Numbered from the stretch's first letter, positions 49,101-57,937 are shown. The stretch: 64,000 nt of DNA from VXNE01 sp965248075 (GCA_965248075.1 CBDFIL010000003.1:2108001-2172000); one strand, 5' to 3'. A program made the numbers and translations. The notes: a model not told the origin generated them from the letters alone.

Positions 49101-50636
49101 TCAACCCGCGGACGCCGGCGCCAGCCGTACGATCAACGCGCCCGACGTGTGCTCGAGCAACAGGTACACCAGCCCGTCCACGCCCACCTCCACATCACGG
49201 ATCCGCGCCAGGTCCGCGATCAGCGTTTCCTTGCGGACGAACCTGTCGCCGTCGACCTCCACCCGGTAGAGGTCCGTCGCCCTGAGGGACCCCACGAGCA
49301 GGTGGTTGCGCCATGCGGGAAACGCATCGCCGTCGTAGAACACAAAGCTCGATACGGCGGGAGAGGGCGTGAGATCGACGACCGGCTGCTCGATGTCCTC
49401 CAGGTCGAACGTGATGCCGATCTCCTTCCCGTACTCCACGGGCGTGCCGTCGTAGTCGACGCCCTTCGAATAGAGCGGCCAGCCGTAGTTGCGTCCCGCC
49501 AACAGCAGGTTGATCTCGTCGCCGCCGCGCGGCCCCATCTCCGTGCTCCAGACCTGCCCCGTGTGGCGGTTGAACTCCAGCCCCTGCGGGCTCCGGTGCC
49601 CGTAGGTCCATGTGGTCGGCAGCGCGCCGGCAACGTCGACGAAGGGGTTGTCCGCCGGGACGCTGCCGTCGTCATGCATCCGGTGAATCTTGCCGTAGGG
49701 CTCGCCCAGGTCCTGAATGCCGAGGTGTCCGGCCGGGCCCTTGAAGCCGACGCTGATGTAGACGTGTCCGGCGCCGTCGAAACAGATCCGGCCGCCAGCC
49801 GACATGTCCGACCTGTACGTGTAGTCCTCGACTTCCGTGCGCCAGAGGGTTTCCTCGTCGACCCAGCGACCGTCCTCGATACGTGCCCGGACGAGCCTGT
49901 TCATCGACACCGTACCGCCGAAGGCATTGCAGTCGCTGCACCGGTCCCCAAACTGCAGGTAGATCCACCCGTTGCCCTCGTAGTTGGGGTGCGTCGCGAC
50001 ATCCAGGATCCAGCCCGTGCCGTGCTGCGAGCCGAGCCAGCGTCCGTCGGGGTCGTCCGCGTAGGCCGTCGGCGTTCCTTCTATGTACGGCGAGAGCACA
50101 CCGTCCGCAGAGACGATGCGCAGGCCCCGCTTCTTCTCGGTCAGCAGGAACCCGCCGTCGGGTAGCGGGGCGATCGAGAAAGGGTGCGGGTCGAGCCCCG
50201 TAGCAAAGGTCTCGATACGGAAGTCGTGGAGTGCGCTGGCGACGGTCCCGCCGGGGATCGTGACCGTCATGTCCCGCCTCGTGTCCTTGCGGTCCAGATC
50301 GGCGCGCCGCTCGGAGATGTAGATCGCGAGCTTGTGGAGCTCCGTCTCGGGCAGGATCTCGGACCAGCCCGGCATACCCTGCGCCGGGAACCCGTCGGCG
50401 ATGCTCGCGGTGACCTCCCCGAGGGAGTCGCCGTGCCGGAGCGCAACGCCGACGAGGGGCGTCCCCTGCCCGGTGCCCTCGAGGTTCTCGCCGTGGCAGA
50501 CGCTGCAGTTCTCGTCGTAGGCGAGCGACAGGGGGTCGATTTCGTATCTCTGGGCGTAGGCGTGGGGCCCGATGCCGGCGAGCACCAGGACGCCGATGAC
50601 GAGCAGGGTGATGCCGAGAACGCGGCGAACGGTCAT
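49101..50636 (-). CDS. PQQ-dependent sugar dehydrogenase with cytochrome c domain, copy 3
   Basis: A protein of 511 residues with an apparently native start, ATG 50636: MTVRRVLGITLLVIGVLVLA and GIGPHAYAQ form a clean signal peptide. The heme site YDENCSVCHGENLEG, AQGMPGW and propeller motifs are as in copies 1 and 2. The N-terminal half differs more (QRYEIDPLSLAYDENC; GRWLGSQHGTGWILDVATHP) while the C-terminal half is almost identical to the others. That pattern fits gene conversion or unequal crossing-over in the 3' half. This is probably the ancestral, transcribed copy. Substrate candidates are aldoses or sorbosone-like sugars; none is proven. Confidence 0.87.
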   Translation of the reverse strand: MTVRRVLGITLLVIGVLVLAGIGPHAYAQRYEIDPLSLAYDENCSVCHGENLEGTGQGTPLVGVALRHGDSLGEVTASIADGFPAQGMPGWSEILPETELHKLAIYISERRADLDRKDTRRDMTVTIPGGTVASALHDFRIETFATGLDPHPFSIAPLPDGGFLLTEKKRGLRIVSADGVLSPYIEGTPTAYADDPDGRWLGSQHGTGWILDVATHPNYEGNGWIYLQFGDRCSDCNAFGGTVSMNRLVRARIEDGRWVDEETLWRTEVEDYTYRSDMSAGGRICFDGAGHVYISVGFKGPAGHLGIQDLGEPYGKIHRMHDDGSVPADNPFVDVAGALPTTWTYGHRSPQGLEFNRHTGQVWSTEMGPRGGDEINLLLAGRNYGWPLYSKGVDYDGTPVEYGKEIGITFDLEDIEQPVVDLTPSPAVSSFVFYDGDAFPAWRNHLLVGSLRATDLYRVEVDGDRFVRKETLIADLARIRDVEVGVDGLVYLLLEHTSGALIVRLAPASAG

Positions 50637-51144
50637 GAGGGAAGGCCTGTCTCGCTCCGGGGCTTCGCGGGCGGTGCTTCGTCCATGTCGACCTTCCTGG
50701 CGCGCTGACAGCGGTCAACGCCTGCCCGTACTGTAACGCGTGTCGACGCGCTGCGCGCGGGATACCCATGCGGGACAGTCACCGGGTCAACATCTGGACC
50801 CCCTGCCATCACGGTAGCGCGCGGCTCCTACCGGGGCTCCGTTAGGGACACCCACCGGCTCCGGATGGGCTCCTTTAGGGGCTCCGTTAGGGACACCCAC
50901 CAGCTCCGGATTGCGACGCGACCGACGCCGTCGGCACGAAGGATGACTCGCCGCTGACGACGCGGCTGGCGCTGTCGGTGCCGGGGCCGGGGTCGTGATG
51001 CGTTGGGCCGGGAAGGCCCGTCCGCTCGCCGCCACGGATCGTAGGGGACGCCCTTGTGGCGTCCCGTTCCGGATGCATGCACAACCCCACCGCGGGCGAC
51101 CACGAGGGTCGCCCCTACGAATCCGTCCCGAAGGGCCCGACCGG
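50637..51144. other. Gap with a 45-bp tandem repeat and two hairpins
   Basis: GGGGCTCCGTTAGGGACACC recurs with a period of 45 bases (50834 and 50879). Hairpins lie at 51045 and 51094. No gene is recognised; the promoter of dehydrogenase copy 3 must lie in the first 100 bases. Confidence 0.55.
51045..51114. repeat. Two ACAAG-type hairpins, different stems, opposite orientation
   Basis: GGGACGCC-CTTGT-GGCGTCCC (51045-51065), followed by GTTCCGGATGCATGCAC, and GGGCGACC-ACGAG-GGTCGCCC (51094-51114), followed by CCTACGAATCC. The same two-hairpin arrangement recurs at 53225-53294. Confidence 0.85.
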
Positions 51145-51906
51145 TCAGAAATCCAGCGGAAGGTCGTGTTCGGCAAACACCCAGTCGCGTTGCTCGACGA
51201 GGATGCCATCCAGGTCACCGAGCATGCTCCCCACGATGTCGTAGGCTTTCCGCATACCCGTTGGCATCGGGCAACTGGCTTCCGGAAACGTTCCCACGGC
51301 CTGGGAAAAGTACACCCAGTAGATGTCGACGGCGCTGAGCGCCTCCCCCACGATGTAACGGCGCCCGGCCTTGCGTTGGGCGATGAGCTGGACGGTCAGT
51401 CGCTCCGTCACCGCCCTGGCGCGGTCGATGGCCACCGCGGCCGCTTCCTCGCTGTAGCCGTACTGGTCGTACATCGGATTTCGGGCACGTTCCTGCGCGA
51501 CGCGTTCCGGTCCGCCCAACCCGAGCATGACGAGCCGCAGGTTCCAGATGAAGCTGTTTTCGCCGATCAGTTCGTGCGAGAGACCCACCATCAACAGACG
51601 ATCGTCGATATCTGACGGAATCAGGGAGGGCCCGGCCCCGAGTCGCTCGGCGAGATACAGGATTTCGAGCCAGCCCACCCGCGGCGCCTCGTCGTTGTAC
51701 ATCGCCACGGGTGCGTTCCGGTGTCCGGTCCACGCCACGAGGTCTTCGTTTTTGCCGCCCCCGACCTGCAGCACCGGAACGAAGGCCACGCCGTGATGAT
51801 CGAGTATCGCGCGGGCCGACAGGCTGTAGGGCGCCGGTGCATGTGCGGTCAGCGCCAGACGCAGGCCGTCCATTTCGCGCGCCGCGGCCGGCTCAATGTA
51901 ATTCAT
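51145..51906 (-). CDS. Glutathione S-transferase-like protein
   Basis: A protein of 253 residues starting MNYIEPAAAREMDGLRLALT. A thioredoxin-like N-terminal half contains APAPYSLSARAILDHHGVAF and VPVLQVGGGKNEDLVAWTGH, then NAPVAMYNDEAPRVGWLEIL in the position of the glutathione-contact segment. The C-terminal half is helical and includes GRRYIVGEALSAVDIYWVYF, the GST helix-6 capping box. It is longer than classical GSTs and lacks the usual CPxC or Tyr start, so it belongs to a divergent branch seen in marine heterotrophs. Catalytic activity is uncertain. The gene is monocistronic between repeat-rich gaps. Confidence 0.72.
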   Translation of the reverse strand: MNYIEPAAAREMDGLRLALTAHAPAPYSLSARAILDHHGVAFVPVLQVGGGKNEDLVAWTGHRNAPVAMYNDEAPRVGWLEILYLAERLGAGPSLIPSDIDDRLLMVGLSHELIGENSFIWNLRLVMLGLGGPERVAQERARNPMYDQYGYSEEAAAVAIDRARAVTERLTVQLIAQRKAGRRYIVGEALSAVDIYWVYFSQAVGTFPEASCPMPTGMRKAYDIVGSMLGDLDGILVEQRDWVFAEHDLPLDF

Positions 51907-52082
51907 AAGTCCTCCAAGGCTGGAATCAAGGCACCCTCATTGTCCACGAAATCCCGGCCTTCAAACTGCCGTGAAGGCGGGCCTCAACCTCGCCTGCCGG
52001 CGCGTCCCCGCGCATCGAATAATCCGGTCGCCACTGGCCAAGATCGTCGTTGGGGTCATCCACCGACGGCGCCACAGGCAAA

Positions 52083-52150
52083 CAGGGGGTCAGTTTTCGT
52101 GTCGCCAGGGGGTCAGTTTTCGTGTCGCCAAGGGCTCAGTTCCTGATCGC
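52083..52150. repeat. 23-bp tandem repeat, 2.5 copies
   Basis: CAGGGGGTCAGTTTTCGTGT begins at 52083 and again at 52106, with a degenerate third unit (CAAGGGCTCAGTTCCTG). It marks the junction into the VOC fragment. Confidence 0.75.
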
Positions 52151-52151
52151 G

Positions 52152-52352
52152 TTCGCGGCACACGTGCTTCGGGACTCGTCGGAGAGGAAGATCGTGGCGC
52201 CCCCGATGCTCGATCTCGGCGTGGCCGATCCTGCCGTCCGAGTCGGTGAATCGGGCGCCGGTCTCGACGGCTCCGAACGCACTCGCGTAGAAGGCGATCG
52301 CGGCAGCGCAGTCGTGGGCAGTGAGATACGGCGTAAGCAGGACGTCGGTCAC
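52152..52352 (-). pseudogene. VOC (glyoxalase-fold) protein, N-terminal fragment
   Basis: From GTG 52352: TDVLLTPYLTAHDCAAAIAF, YASAFGAVETGARFTDSDGR and IGHAEIE. It is nearly identical to the first third of the VOC gene at 58941-59384 (VPDVLLTPYLTAHDCAAAIA). The remainder is missing. The DNA upstream of its start is also shared (GCTGAGCGTGGTCGATGTTC) and runs into the Fic gene on the other strand. Confidence 0.8.
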
Positions 52353-52404
52353 CTTCGTCTCCGATCTGCTGAGCGTGGTCGATGTTCTCACGCCAGCACA
52401 CGCA

Positions 52405-53163
52405 AGCTGGCAAGCCATCGACCTCACGGAGAACCACATCAAGCAGCTCCATCTCGAGTTGCTGAAGTACTCGTCGTTGAAGGACGAACGCCACCGGGGC
52501 GAATACAAGACGCTGCCCAACCCCGTGGAAGCGTTCGACACGGACGGCCGCAGCCTCGGCGTCGTGTTCGAGACGGCGACTCCGTTCCAGACGCCAGACC
52601 GAATGGCCGACCTCGTCGCGTGGACGCGGCAATCCCTGGGCGACGGGGAGCCCCACCCTGTTTTGCTGATCGGAGTTTTCGTCGTGACCTTCCTTGCCAT
52701 CCATCCCTTCCAGGACGGCAACGGCAGACTGGCTCGAATCCTCACGACGCTGCTCCTGCTACACAGCGGTTACGGCTACGTGCCTTACAGCTCCCTGGAG
52801 AGCGTGATCGAACGAAGCAAGGAGGCTTACTACCTCGCGTTACGTCAGACGCAAAGCTCGCTCGGCAGCGAGGCGCCCGACTGGCAGCCCTGGCTCACAT
52901 ACTTCCTCAACGCCCTGCAGCAGCAGAAAGACCGCCTTCGGGAAAGGATTGAGCGGGAGCGGCTGATACTCGGCGTCCTCCCTGCCCTTTCGGTCCGGAT
53001 CCTCGACATCGCCCGGGATCGAGGACGCGTCAGTGTCGCGGAAGCTGCGAACGCGACCGGCACGAGTCGCAACACGATCAAGGACCACATCCGCGCGTTG
53101 GCGGCGGCGGAGCACCTGGCGCGGCACGGGGCGGCGCGGGGGAGCTGGTATTCGTTGGCGTGA
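52405..53163 (+). pseudogene. Fic-domain protein lacking its N-terminal region
   Basis: From about 52405 the frame reads AIDLTENHIKQLHLELLKYS, LGVVFETATPFQTPDRMADL and VTFLAIHPFQDGNGRLARIL, the last containing the complete Fic motif HPFxDGNGRxAR for AMP transfer. The C-terminus has a winged-helix-like segment, ANATGTSRNTIKDHIRALAA. Family members of this type carry about 100 more N-terminal residues, including the inhibitory helix with an S/T-x-x-x-E-G motif. Here these are replaced by sequence shared with the VOC region. A start at GTG 52374 is conceivable; if translated, the enzyme would lack its own inhibitor. I list it as a pseudogene because the 5' end is rearranged. Confidence 0.7.
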
Positions 53164-53224
53164 CCAACACCATGCCTGGTACGCCAACGGGCTCCTCGCA
53201 CTGTCGGTCCCGGGCCCGTCGTGG

Positions 53225-53294
53225 GGGACGCCCTTGTGGCGTCCCGTTCCGGATGCATGCACGACGTCAGGGCCGGCGACCACGAAGGTCGCCC
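53225..53294. repeat. Two ACAAG-type hairpins after the Fic gene
   Basis: GGGACGCC-CTTGT-GGCGTCCC (53225-53245) followed by GTTCCGGATGCATGCAC, then an imperfect CGGCGACC-ACGAA-GGTCGCCC (53274-53294) with CCTAC. The layout copies that at 51045-51114. Confidence 0.8.
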
Positions 53295-53347
53295 CTACAA
53301 ATCCTCCCGGATGGCAGGCCCGGCTGCGCGCGGGACGAGACCGCCCA

Positions 53348-53931
53348 TCACGCCGGCAGGTAGCCCTCGTCCTGCGTCCAGATCAACGGGAACTCCGTGC
53401 TGTCCATCAGGTCCCCGTCGGAGAGTTCCGCCGACTTCTGCGAGTCGGGCGCGGCTCCTTCCCGTTGCAGGTACGGTAGTACACGATGTCGAAGTCGTTC
53501 TCATTGCCCTCGATGTCAGGGAGGGCGGACAACGGCGAGCCGGCAGCGGCGCCTGGCTCGCGAAACTGTTGGCGGCATGCACTTCACACCGGTGGGAACC
53601 ACGCACATAGCCCATCATGCCGTTGTCGGCATCGACGACATCCAGCGGCATCCAGATCGTGCAGCACTGGTCGCCCGACAGGTGGAAGTAGGGGGCGTCC
53701 TGGTGAAAGGCCGTGCGATGCAGGGATCCTGCCTCCTTGAAGAAGAGTTGCTCGCCGTAGAAATCAAGGCGCGTCGACTCCATGAGCGCGGCGATGGCTT
53801 CCCGCATCGGCGGCCGGCAACCGAGCTCGGACACCGAGGTAAACCGCCTCCAGTTGAAGGTGCGCACCCACGACGCCGAATTCCCGGTACTCCCGGACTT
53901 CCTGCTCGCTGATCGGCCTCATCGGCAACAT
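53348..53931 (-). pseudogene. Phytanoyl-CoA dioxygenase (PhyH) family gene, frameshifted
   Basis: Three frames are needed. The start is MRPISEQEVREYREFGVV, the core is LHRTAFHQDAPYFHLSGDQC and TIWMPLDVVDADNGMMGYVR with GSH, and the tail is DIEGNENDFDIVYYRTCNG and STEFPLIWTQDEGYLPA. HQDAP carries the HxD pair that binds iron and MGYVRGSH holds the region after it, so this was an Fe(II)/2-oxoglutarate hydroxylase. Frameshifts lie near 53830 and 53560. A duplicate of the last 17 codons is at about 62325-62385. Confidence 0.75.
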
Positions 53932-54101
53932 CTCCCCTGGCGCCCGGGCGCCTTCGGCGGCGCGTCACAGCCCGCGCGGCAATGGGCCGGCGTGCATCTT
54001 ATAGACCACTTTGGGCGACAACGAGATGCCCCGAACCGTCCTACGCGACATGAGGGCGAAGGACAGGCCGATTCCAACGCGAAATGAGGGTGAAGGCGTG
54101 C

Positions 54102-54812
54102 TCAGCGGTTCCGAACGCCCCGGCGTCCCGACGACGCCAAGAACCGCTTCTCGTAAACCCACGCCACCTCCCTTCCATCCCAGACGAAGCACAGGTGCCG
54201 TGTGCGGCGAACTCTCGAGAGCACCCGCGGACGAAACACTGCCGCGCACTGGCCACCCGTCCGTCGAACGCTGTCGTAGACCAGGCCATTGGACCCGTCT
54301 TCCCGTAGCGCCGCGGCGAGACGGCGGCTGGCACGGTGGTCGTTCTCGGCATGGATATCGGCGTAGTCCGATTGCCGCCCGCTCAGATCGTGCAGGTCAC
54401 CCGCCAGATCGACACCGCTGGCCCGCATGTCGAGTTCCACGGGTCCCTGTGCTGTCGCGCGCAGGAACAGCTCCTGGTGGTACTTCGACTCCATGACCGC
54501 CGTATCGAGTTCCCTGCCGGCGAAGAACACGCCGTACGTGCCGTCACTGAACCGGCTACCCTCCGGGTTCACGTGCGTGAAGGCACCCATGACCACACTG
54601 GTTCCGGGGCCGCTAACTCGCTCCTCCGGCGGGACGCGCTGTACGTCCCCAACTTCGTCCCGTACCCGCGGGTTGGTCAGGGACTCCACTTCCAGCACGG
54701 CCTCGAGCTCGGCAGGATCCGCTATCCGCTCGAAGAGTTGGATGGGCGGGAAGCGGCTGGGAAGGACTCGCCAGCACGGCTTCCAATCGACCCGGGCAAC
54801 GCGAAGCGTCAA
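54102..54812 (-). CDS. RES-domain toxin
   Basis: A protein of 236 residues: CWRVLPSRFPPIQLFERIAD, HVNPEGSRFSDGTYGVFFAG, ELDTAVMESKYHQELFLRAT and VDLAGDLHDLSGRQSDYADI. The R...E...S set (Arg in GSRFSDG, Glu in VMESKYH, downstream Ser) defines RES toxins, which degrade NAD+ using an ADP-ribosyltransferase-like fold. The start TTG 54812 overlaps the antitoxin stop by four bases (TTGA). The partner Xre antitoxin gene is immediately upstream. The module looks intact. Confidence 0.85.
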   Translation of the reverse strand: MTLRVARVDWKPCWRVLPSRFPPIQLFERIADPAELEAVLEVESLTNPRVRDEVGDVQRVPPEERVSGPGTSVVMGAFTHVNPEGSRFSDGTYGVFFAGRELDTAVMESKYHQELFLRATAQGPVELDMRASGVDLAGDLHDLSGRQSDYADIHAENDHRASRRLAAALREDGSNGLVYDSVRRTGGQCAAVFRPRVLSRVRRTRHLCFVWDGREVAWVYEKRFLASSGRRGVRNR

Positions 54813-55213
54813 GCCCCTCCACCCGTTTGCGCGTCCAGGTACTGCCTGACCACGTAGAGATCCGCGACCTGTCCGGACAGCATCCGGTCCAGCGCCGAGC
54901 CGCCGCCGAACGTGCGCGCCGCGTTCGGTCGCCGCACCCACTCATCGGCCGCCCTGTCGTCCGGGAAGAGCGTCTGCAGCGCCCTGTAGATGCCCAGCAC
55001 GTACGAGATGCGCTCGAGGGTGTCCTTCGAGAGCGTCCCTCCAGAACCCTTCTTCCACTTGAAGAACGTAGAACGTGCGCTCGCCCCCAGCAGGACCATC
55101 TGCTCATCGACCGAGAGACCCCACAACTCGGCGATGCGGAAGAATGCGCGGAGCGCGGGGCCCGACAGGCGCCTCCGGTCGACGCCTGCCTCTGCGTGAG
55201 CATGTGCCGCCAT
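54809..55213 (-). CDS. Xre/MbcA/ParS-type antitoxin for RES toxin
   Basis: A protein of 134 residues from ATG 55213. The N-terminal half is helical with a divergent HTH (GPALRAFFRIAELWGLSVDE, LLGASARSTFFKWKKGSGGT). The C-terminal toxin-binding domain has ERISYVLGIYRALQTLFPDD and DEWVRRPNAARTFGGGSALD; the W-RRPN--FGG--A-D-M motif is diagnostic. It occludes the RES active site and represses the operon. Upstream, AGGTCCTGATTTGGACTATA contains an inverted GTCC/GGAC pair that may be the operator. Confidence 0.87.
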   Translation of the reverse strand: MAAHAHAEAGVDRRRLSGPALRAFFRIAELWGLSVDEQMVLLGASARSTFFKWKKGSGGTLSKDTLERISYVLGIYRALQTLFPDDRAADEWVRRPNAARTFGGGSALDRMLSGQVADLYVVRQYLDAQTGGGA

Positions 55214-55396
55214 CGGGATTCCATATCTGTTCTCTTGGCGCTTTATAGTCCAAATCAGGACCTTTGGTAAAGTCGTGGCTCCAAGCCGGGATGGTCGGTG
55301 CCCCCGGCCACCGGATAGCTCCACCAATATCGCTGCGCTATCGTGGCAAGGCTCGAACAGACATCACCACACCCGACCGCTTTCGCGAGCCCCCAC

Positions 55397-55838
55397 TCAG
55401 GACCAGCAGCACTGGCGCTGTACGTCCGGCTCGACGGGACCGCCAGACTTTGAGCAGGGGGTGCGGGCCATCGCGTAAACGAAGCGCCGGTCGGCGGTGA
55501 CCAAGAGCGCGCCGATGCGTTGTGCCAGGGCGAGGTACACGCAATCGTAGACGGGCCGGTCGTGTGCCAGGGCGAGGCGGATCGCATCGGCGCACACCTC
55601 TTCGTCCATTGCCAACGGACGGGCATGGCCGGCACGGTTGCGATGAGCGCGCCGGCGCGCGACTTCGCTCGACCTCGCCCAGCCGGGCCTTGCGCCACAC
55701 GGCGTTGGCGACCTCCGAGGCGAGAAGGCGAGGCGCGTGGAGATCCTCGTCGGACGCCGCCAGTCGGTGCGCCGCGTCCGACTCCTCTTCGGCGACGAGC
55801 CACTTGACCGCGACGCTGGCATCCACCACCAGACTCAC
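55397..55838 (-). pseudogene. PIN-domain VapC-like toxin, frameshifted
   Basis: It starts MSLVVDASVAVKWLVAEEES and APRLLASEVANAVWRKARLG with the first acidic residues of the PIN active site. After one or two frameshifts near 55660-55625 it continues ADAIRLALAHDRPVYDCVYL, ALAQRIGALLVTADRRFVYA (YDC-YLALA and TAD-RF motifs) to 55397. The protein is interrupted in the middle of the fold and cannot be active. The antitoxin gene directly upstream is intact and overlaps its start by four bases. Confidence 0.8.
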
Positions 55839-56095
55839 GGGCGGCTCTCAATGCCCGTGTTCGCGGTCTTGACGGACAGGACCTCGGACGGTGTCTGTAC
55901 GCGCCAGTCGGTCTCTTGGCGCAGGGCGGTAGCGCGAGTGAGAAAGGCATCTCGCTTCGCGGAGGAGTCGTCCCTGACCACCCCCTCGAGGATGTGGCGC
56001 ACCTCCCCCTTGAGCGAGCGGTTGTTCCCGGCTGCCCGGCGCTTGAGGTCGCGTACCACGTCGTCGTCCAGAAGTCTGACGTTGATCGTTGCCAC
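55835..56095 (-). CDS. FitA/VapB-like ribbon-helix-helix antitoxin
   Basis: About 86 residues: ATINVRLLDDDVVRDLKRRA, AGNNRSLKGEVRHILEGVVR and a C-terminal tail, TDWRVQTPSEVLSVKT. This is the FitA-type RHH fold (TI-VR-LDD-V---LK-RA) that pairs with PIN toxins. GTG 56095 is favoured because GAGGAG lies six bases upstream; Met 56122 is an alternative. With the toxin frameshifted it is an orphan antitoxin, free to act on homologous VapC proteins or only on its own promoter. Confidence 0.75.
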   Translation of the reverse strand: MATINVRLLDDDVVRDLKRRAAGNNRSLKGEVRHILEGVVRDDSSAKRDAFLTRATALRQETDWRVQTPSEVLSVKTANTGIESRP

Positions 56096-56098
56096 AGG

Positions 56099-56439
56099 CG
56101 TCTCCTCAGTCGATGCCATCAATTCGATAGCGTGTCAGGAGGAAGGCCGACGTCCAGCCTTGGTGGCGGTGGGGAACGTTGGCTTCGTCGGGCACTGCAG
56201 CCGCGTTGATGCATGAAGCCGCAAGCCGATCGGGTTGTTCGAGGTCCGGGTCATCGGGGGAGCTCGTAGGTCCGGGGCGACTTCGACGAGACGATCGCTG
56301 CGGAGGCGAGCGGTCAGGGACTGGCCGGCGTCTGGGGCAGGGACCGGTACGGGGATGCGGCCGCGGAATGAATGCAGCTATCACCCGGGACGCGATACCC
56401 GCGCGCATCCTCGACTACCTTGCGACGAAGCTCTCTCAC
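56099..56439. other. Gap without recognised gene
   Basis: A minus-strand frame ends NVPHRHQGWTSAFLLTRYRI plus DGID at about 56106. It could be the tail of a lost gene, but I cannot name it. No repeat or hairpin of the main families is present. Confidence 0.4.
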
Positions 56440-56698
56440 CTACAATCTCCCAGTCAGGTTTCGCATCACCTCGAAAACGAACTCCTCCAGCCTTCGGTCC
56501 AGCCAACTCTTGGTGTAGTGCTCCCTCAGCTTGACCCTCGGTCGATGTCCAACGACCCGGAGCAGTTCCTGAAGGGACACCAGTCGATCCCGAAACCCGA
56601 GCCGGACGCCGCATCGCAGGCTCGCCTTGTCCGGACCGCACAGTAGCGGTGTTCGTGTCCACGAGCACCGTCGCGCCGCGCTCGACGTTTCCGCTCAC
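56440..56698 (-). pseudogene. Small gene overlapping XRE-ImmA stop, frameshifted
   Basis: GTG 56698 overlaps the stop of the XRE-ImmA gene (GTGA) and starts SGNVERGATVLVDTNTA, reminiscent of a PIN-domain start. After a frameshift near 56640 the frame continues LVSLQELLRVVGHRPRVKLR and EHYTKSWLDRRLEEFVFEVM to a stop at 56440. Translational coupling to the upstream gene implies a two-gene module. The identity of the second protein is uncertain. Confidence 0.4.
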
Positions 56699-57801
56699 AG
56701 CCCGATCGCATATTCCACGCCGTGGGCGGCGAACAGTTCCCCCAACCCCTCGATCGGGAGCCCAACTAGTGCGGCCGCCCGCCGTACGGAGACGTGGCCT
56801 CGATCCATCGCAGTCGCGAGTACGTCCACGAACGGTTTCGAGAACAACGTTGGGGGCGTCACACGGGCGCGCCCATGTCCGTTGTTCCGTAGCGCAGCCG
56901 CCGGGACTTCCCGTGCCTGCGCCCTGGTCAGATGGCGTAGCGCAACGAGGCGCCACCGCAGTGCGGACGACGTGACATGCAAGTCGTCCGCCACGGCGTT
57001 CAGCCGGACGATCAACCCCTCCATGTCCAAGCCCGCCCAAATTCCGAAGGAATCCAGTGTCGCCGCGGGCATCAGAAGCGCCGCCGCGAAGTTGTTGGCA
57101 AGCTGCTCCACGCGGTTGCCGCCCGTCTCGGTGGCTTCTTCCGCGTGTGCCGGGGGCATGGCGTCCCAAGTCAGGATGTGGAACAGCTCGTGCGCCAGGT
57201 CGAAGTGCCTGCGCCCCGCCACTTCCCCACGCGCGATGAGGACGACATCCAGCTCCGGCAAGCGACAGGCGGCCCCCGAGATGCCGCGTTCCGCATCGAC
57301 CATGAGGACGAGAATTCCCAAGGCCTCCTCCATCGACTCTTTCAAGCGCAAGGCCGGCACGGGCCCGAGCTGCATCGCCCCAACGAACCGCTCGCCCGCC
57401 CGCATGGCATCCTCGAGGCTCGACGCCTTGCTCTGCGAAAGCGTGCGACGCATCAGCGGTGCCTCGCGGCCGACCTGTGCAGCCAAACTGCGATAGGCCC
57501 CGATCCAGCTGCCGGCGGTCCTCTCATAGTCCGCAAGTCGAGCTGGCAGGACACCGGCCTGGCGCCAGGAGAATCTGGCCTCGCCATCCAAGCGGAACGG
57601 ATCGGTGAAATAGTCCAGCGGCGCTCCCAACTTCTCGACGACAAGAAGAAGTTCGGCCGCGGCGATACGCCGCACGCCGGTCTCCATCGCCGAGACCGTC
57701 TGTCGATCCCTGAAGCCGAGGACTCGCGCCAAGTCGTCCTGCGAAAGCCCGCGCTCTTCTCTCAAAGCCCTGATCCGCCTGGCGATCAGTTGATCCGCCA
57801 A
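56695..57801 (-). CDS. XRE regulator with ImmA/IrrE metallopeptidase domain
   Basis: A protein of 368 residues. The N-terminal HTH is RRIRALREERGLSQDDLARV and LGFRDRQTVSAMETGVRRI. The middle and C-terminal domain has RHFDLAHELFHILTWDAMPP, with the HExxH zinc motif, and NRVEQLANNFAAALLMPAAT, the NxxExxANxFAAxLLMP block of ImmA/IrrE peptidases. Such proteins cleave a partner repressor or act as antitoxin-like regulators. The start is ATG 57801. A TTGCA-ATA-TGCAA palindrome about 32 bases upstream is the likely operator. The gene overlaps a small damaged partner by four bases. Confidence 0.85.
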   Translation of the reverse strand: MADQLIARRIRALREERGLSQDDLARVLGFRDRQTVSAMETGVRRIAAAELLLVVEKLGAPLDYFTDPFRLDGEARFSWRQAGVLPARLADYERTAGSWIGAYRSLAAQVGREAPLMRRTLSQSKASSLEDAMRAGERFVGAMQLGPVPALRLKESMEEALGILVLMVDAERGISGAACRLPELDVVLIARGEVAGRRHFDLAHELFHILTWDAMPPAHAEEATETGGNRVEQLANNFAAALLMPAATLDSFGIWAGLDMEGLIVRLNAVADDLHVTSSALRWRLVALRHLTRAQAREVPAAALRNNGHGRARVTPPTLFSKPFVDVLATAMDRGHVSVRRAAALVGLPIEGLGELFAAHGVEYAIGL

Positions 57802-57832
57802 TCGAACCTCCCACGCATCGGAGTCTTGCGTT

Positions 57833-57845
57833 TTGCAATATGCAA
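57833..57845. promoter_or_regulatory. Palindrome upstream of XRE-ImmA gene
   Basis: TTGCA-ATA-TGCAA lies in an AT-rich stretch (CAAGAAATATATGCG) just upstream of the gene. It fits an autoregulatory XRE site overlapping the promoter. Confidence 0.5.
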
Positions 57846-57937
57846 GAAATATATGCGATCAATTATCCGTCGGCAAGTAGTTGGTGAACCCGCCCAGTAT
57901 TCTTGGTGTCCGTCACTCCACCGCACGGAATCGGACG

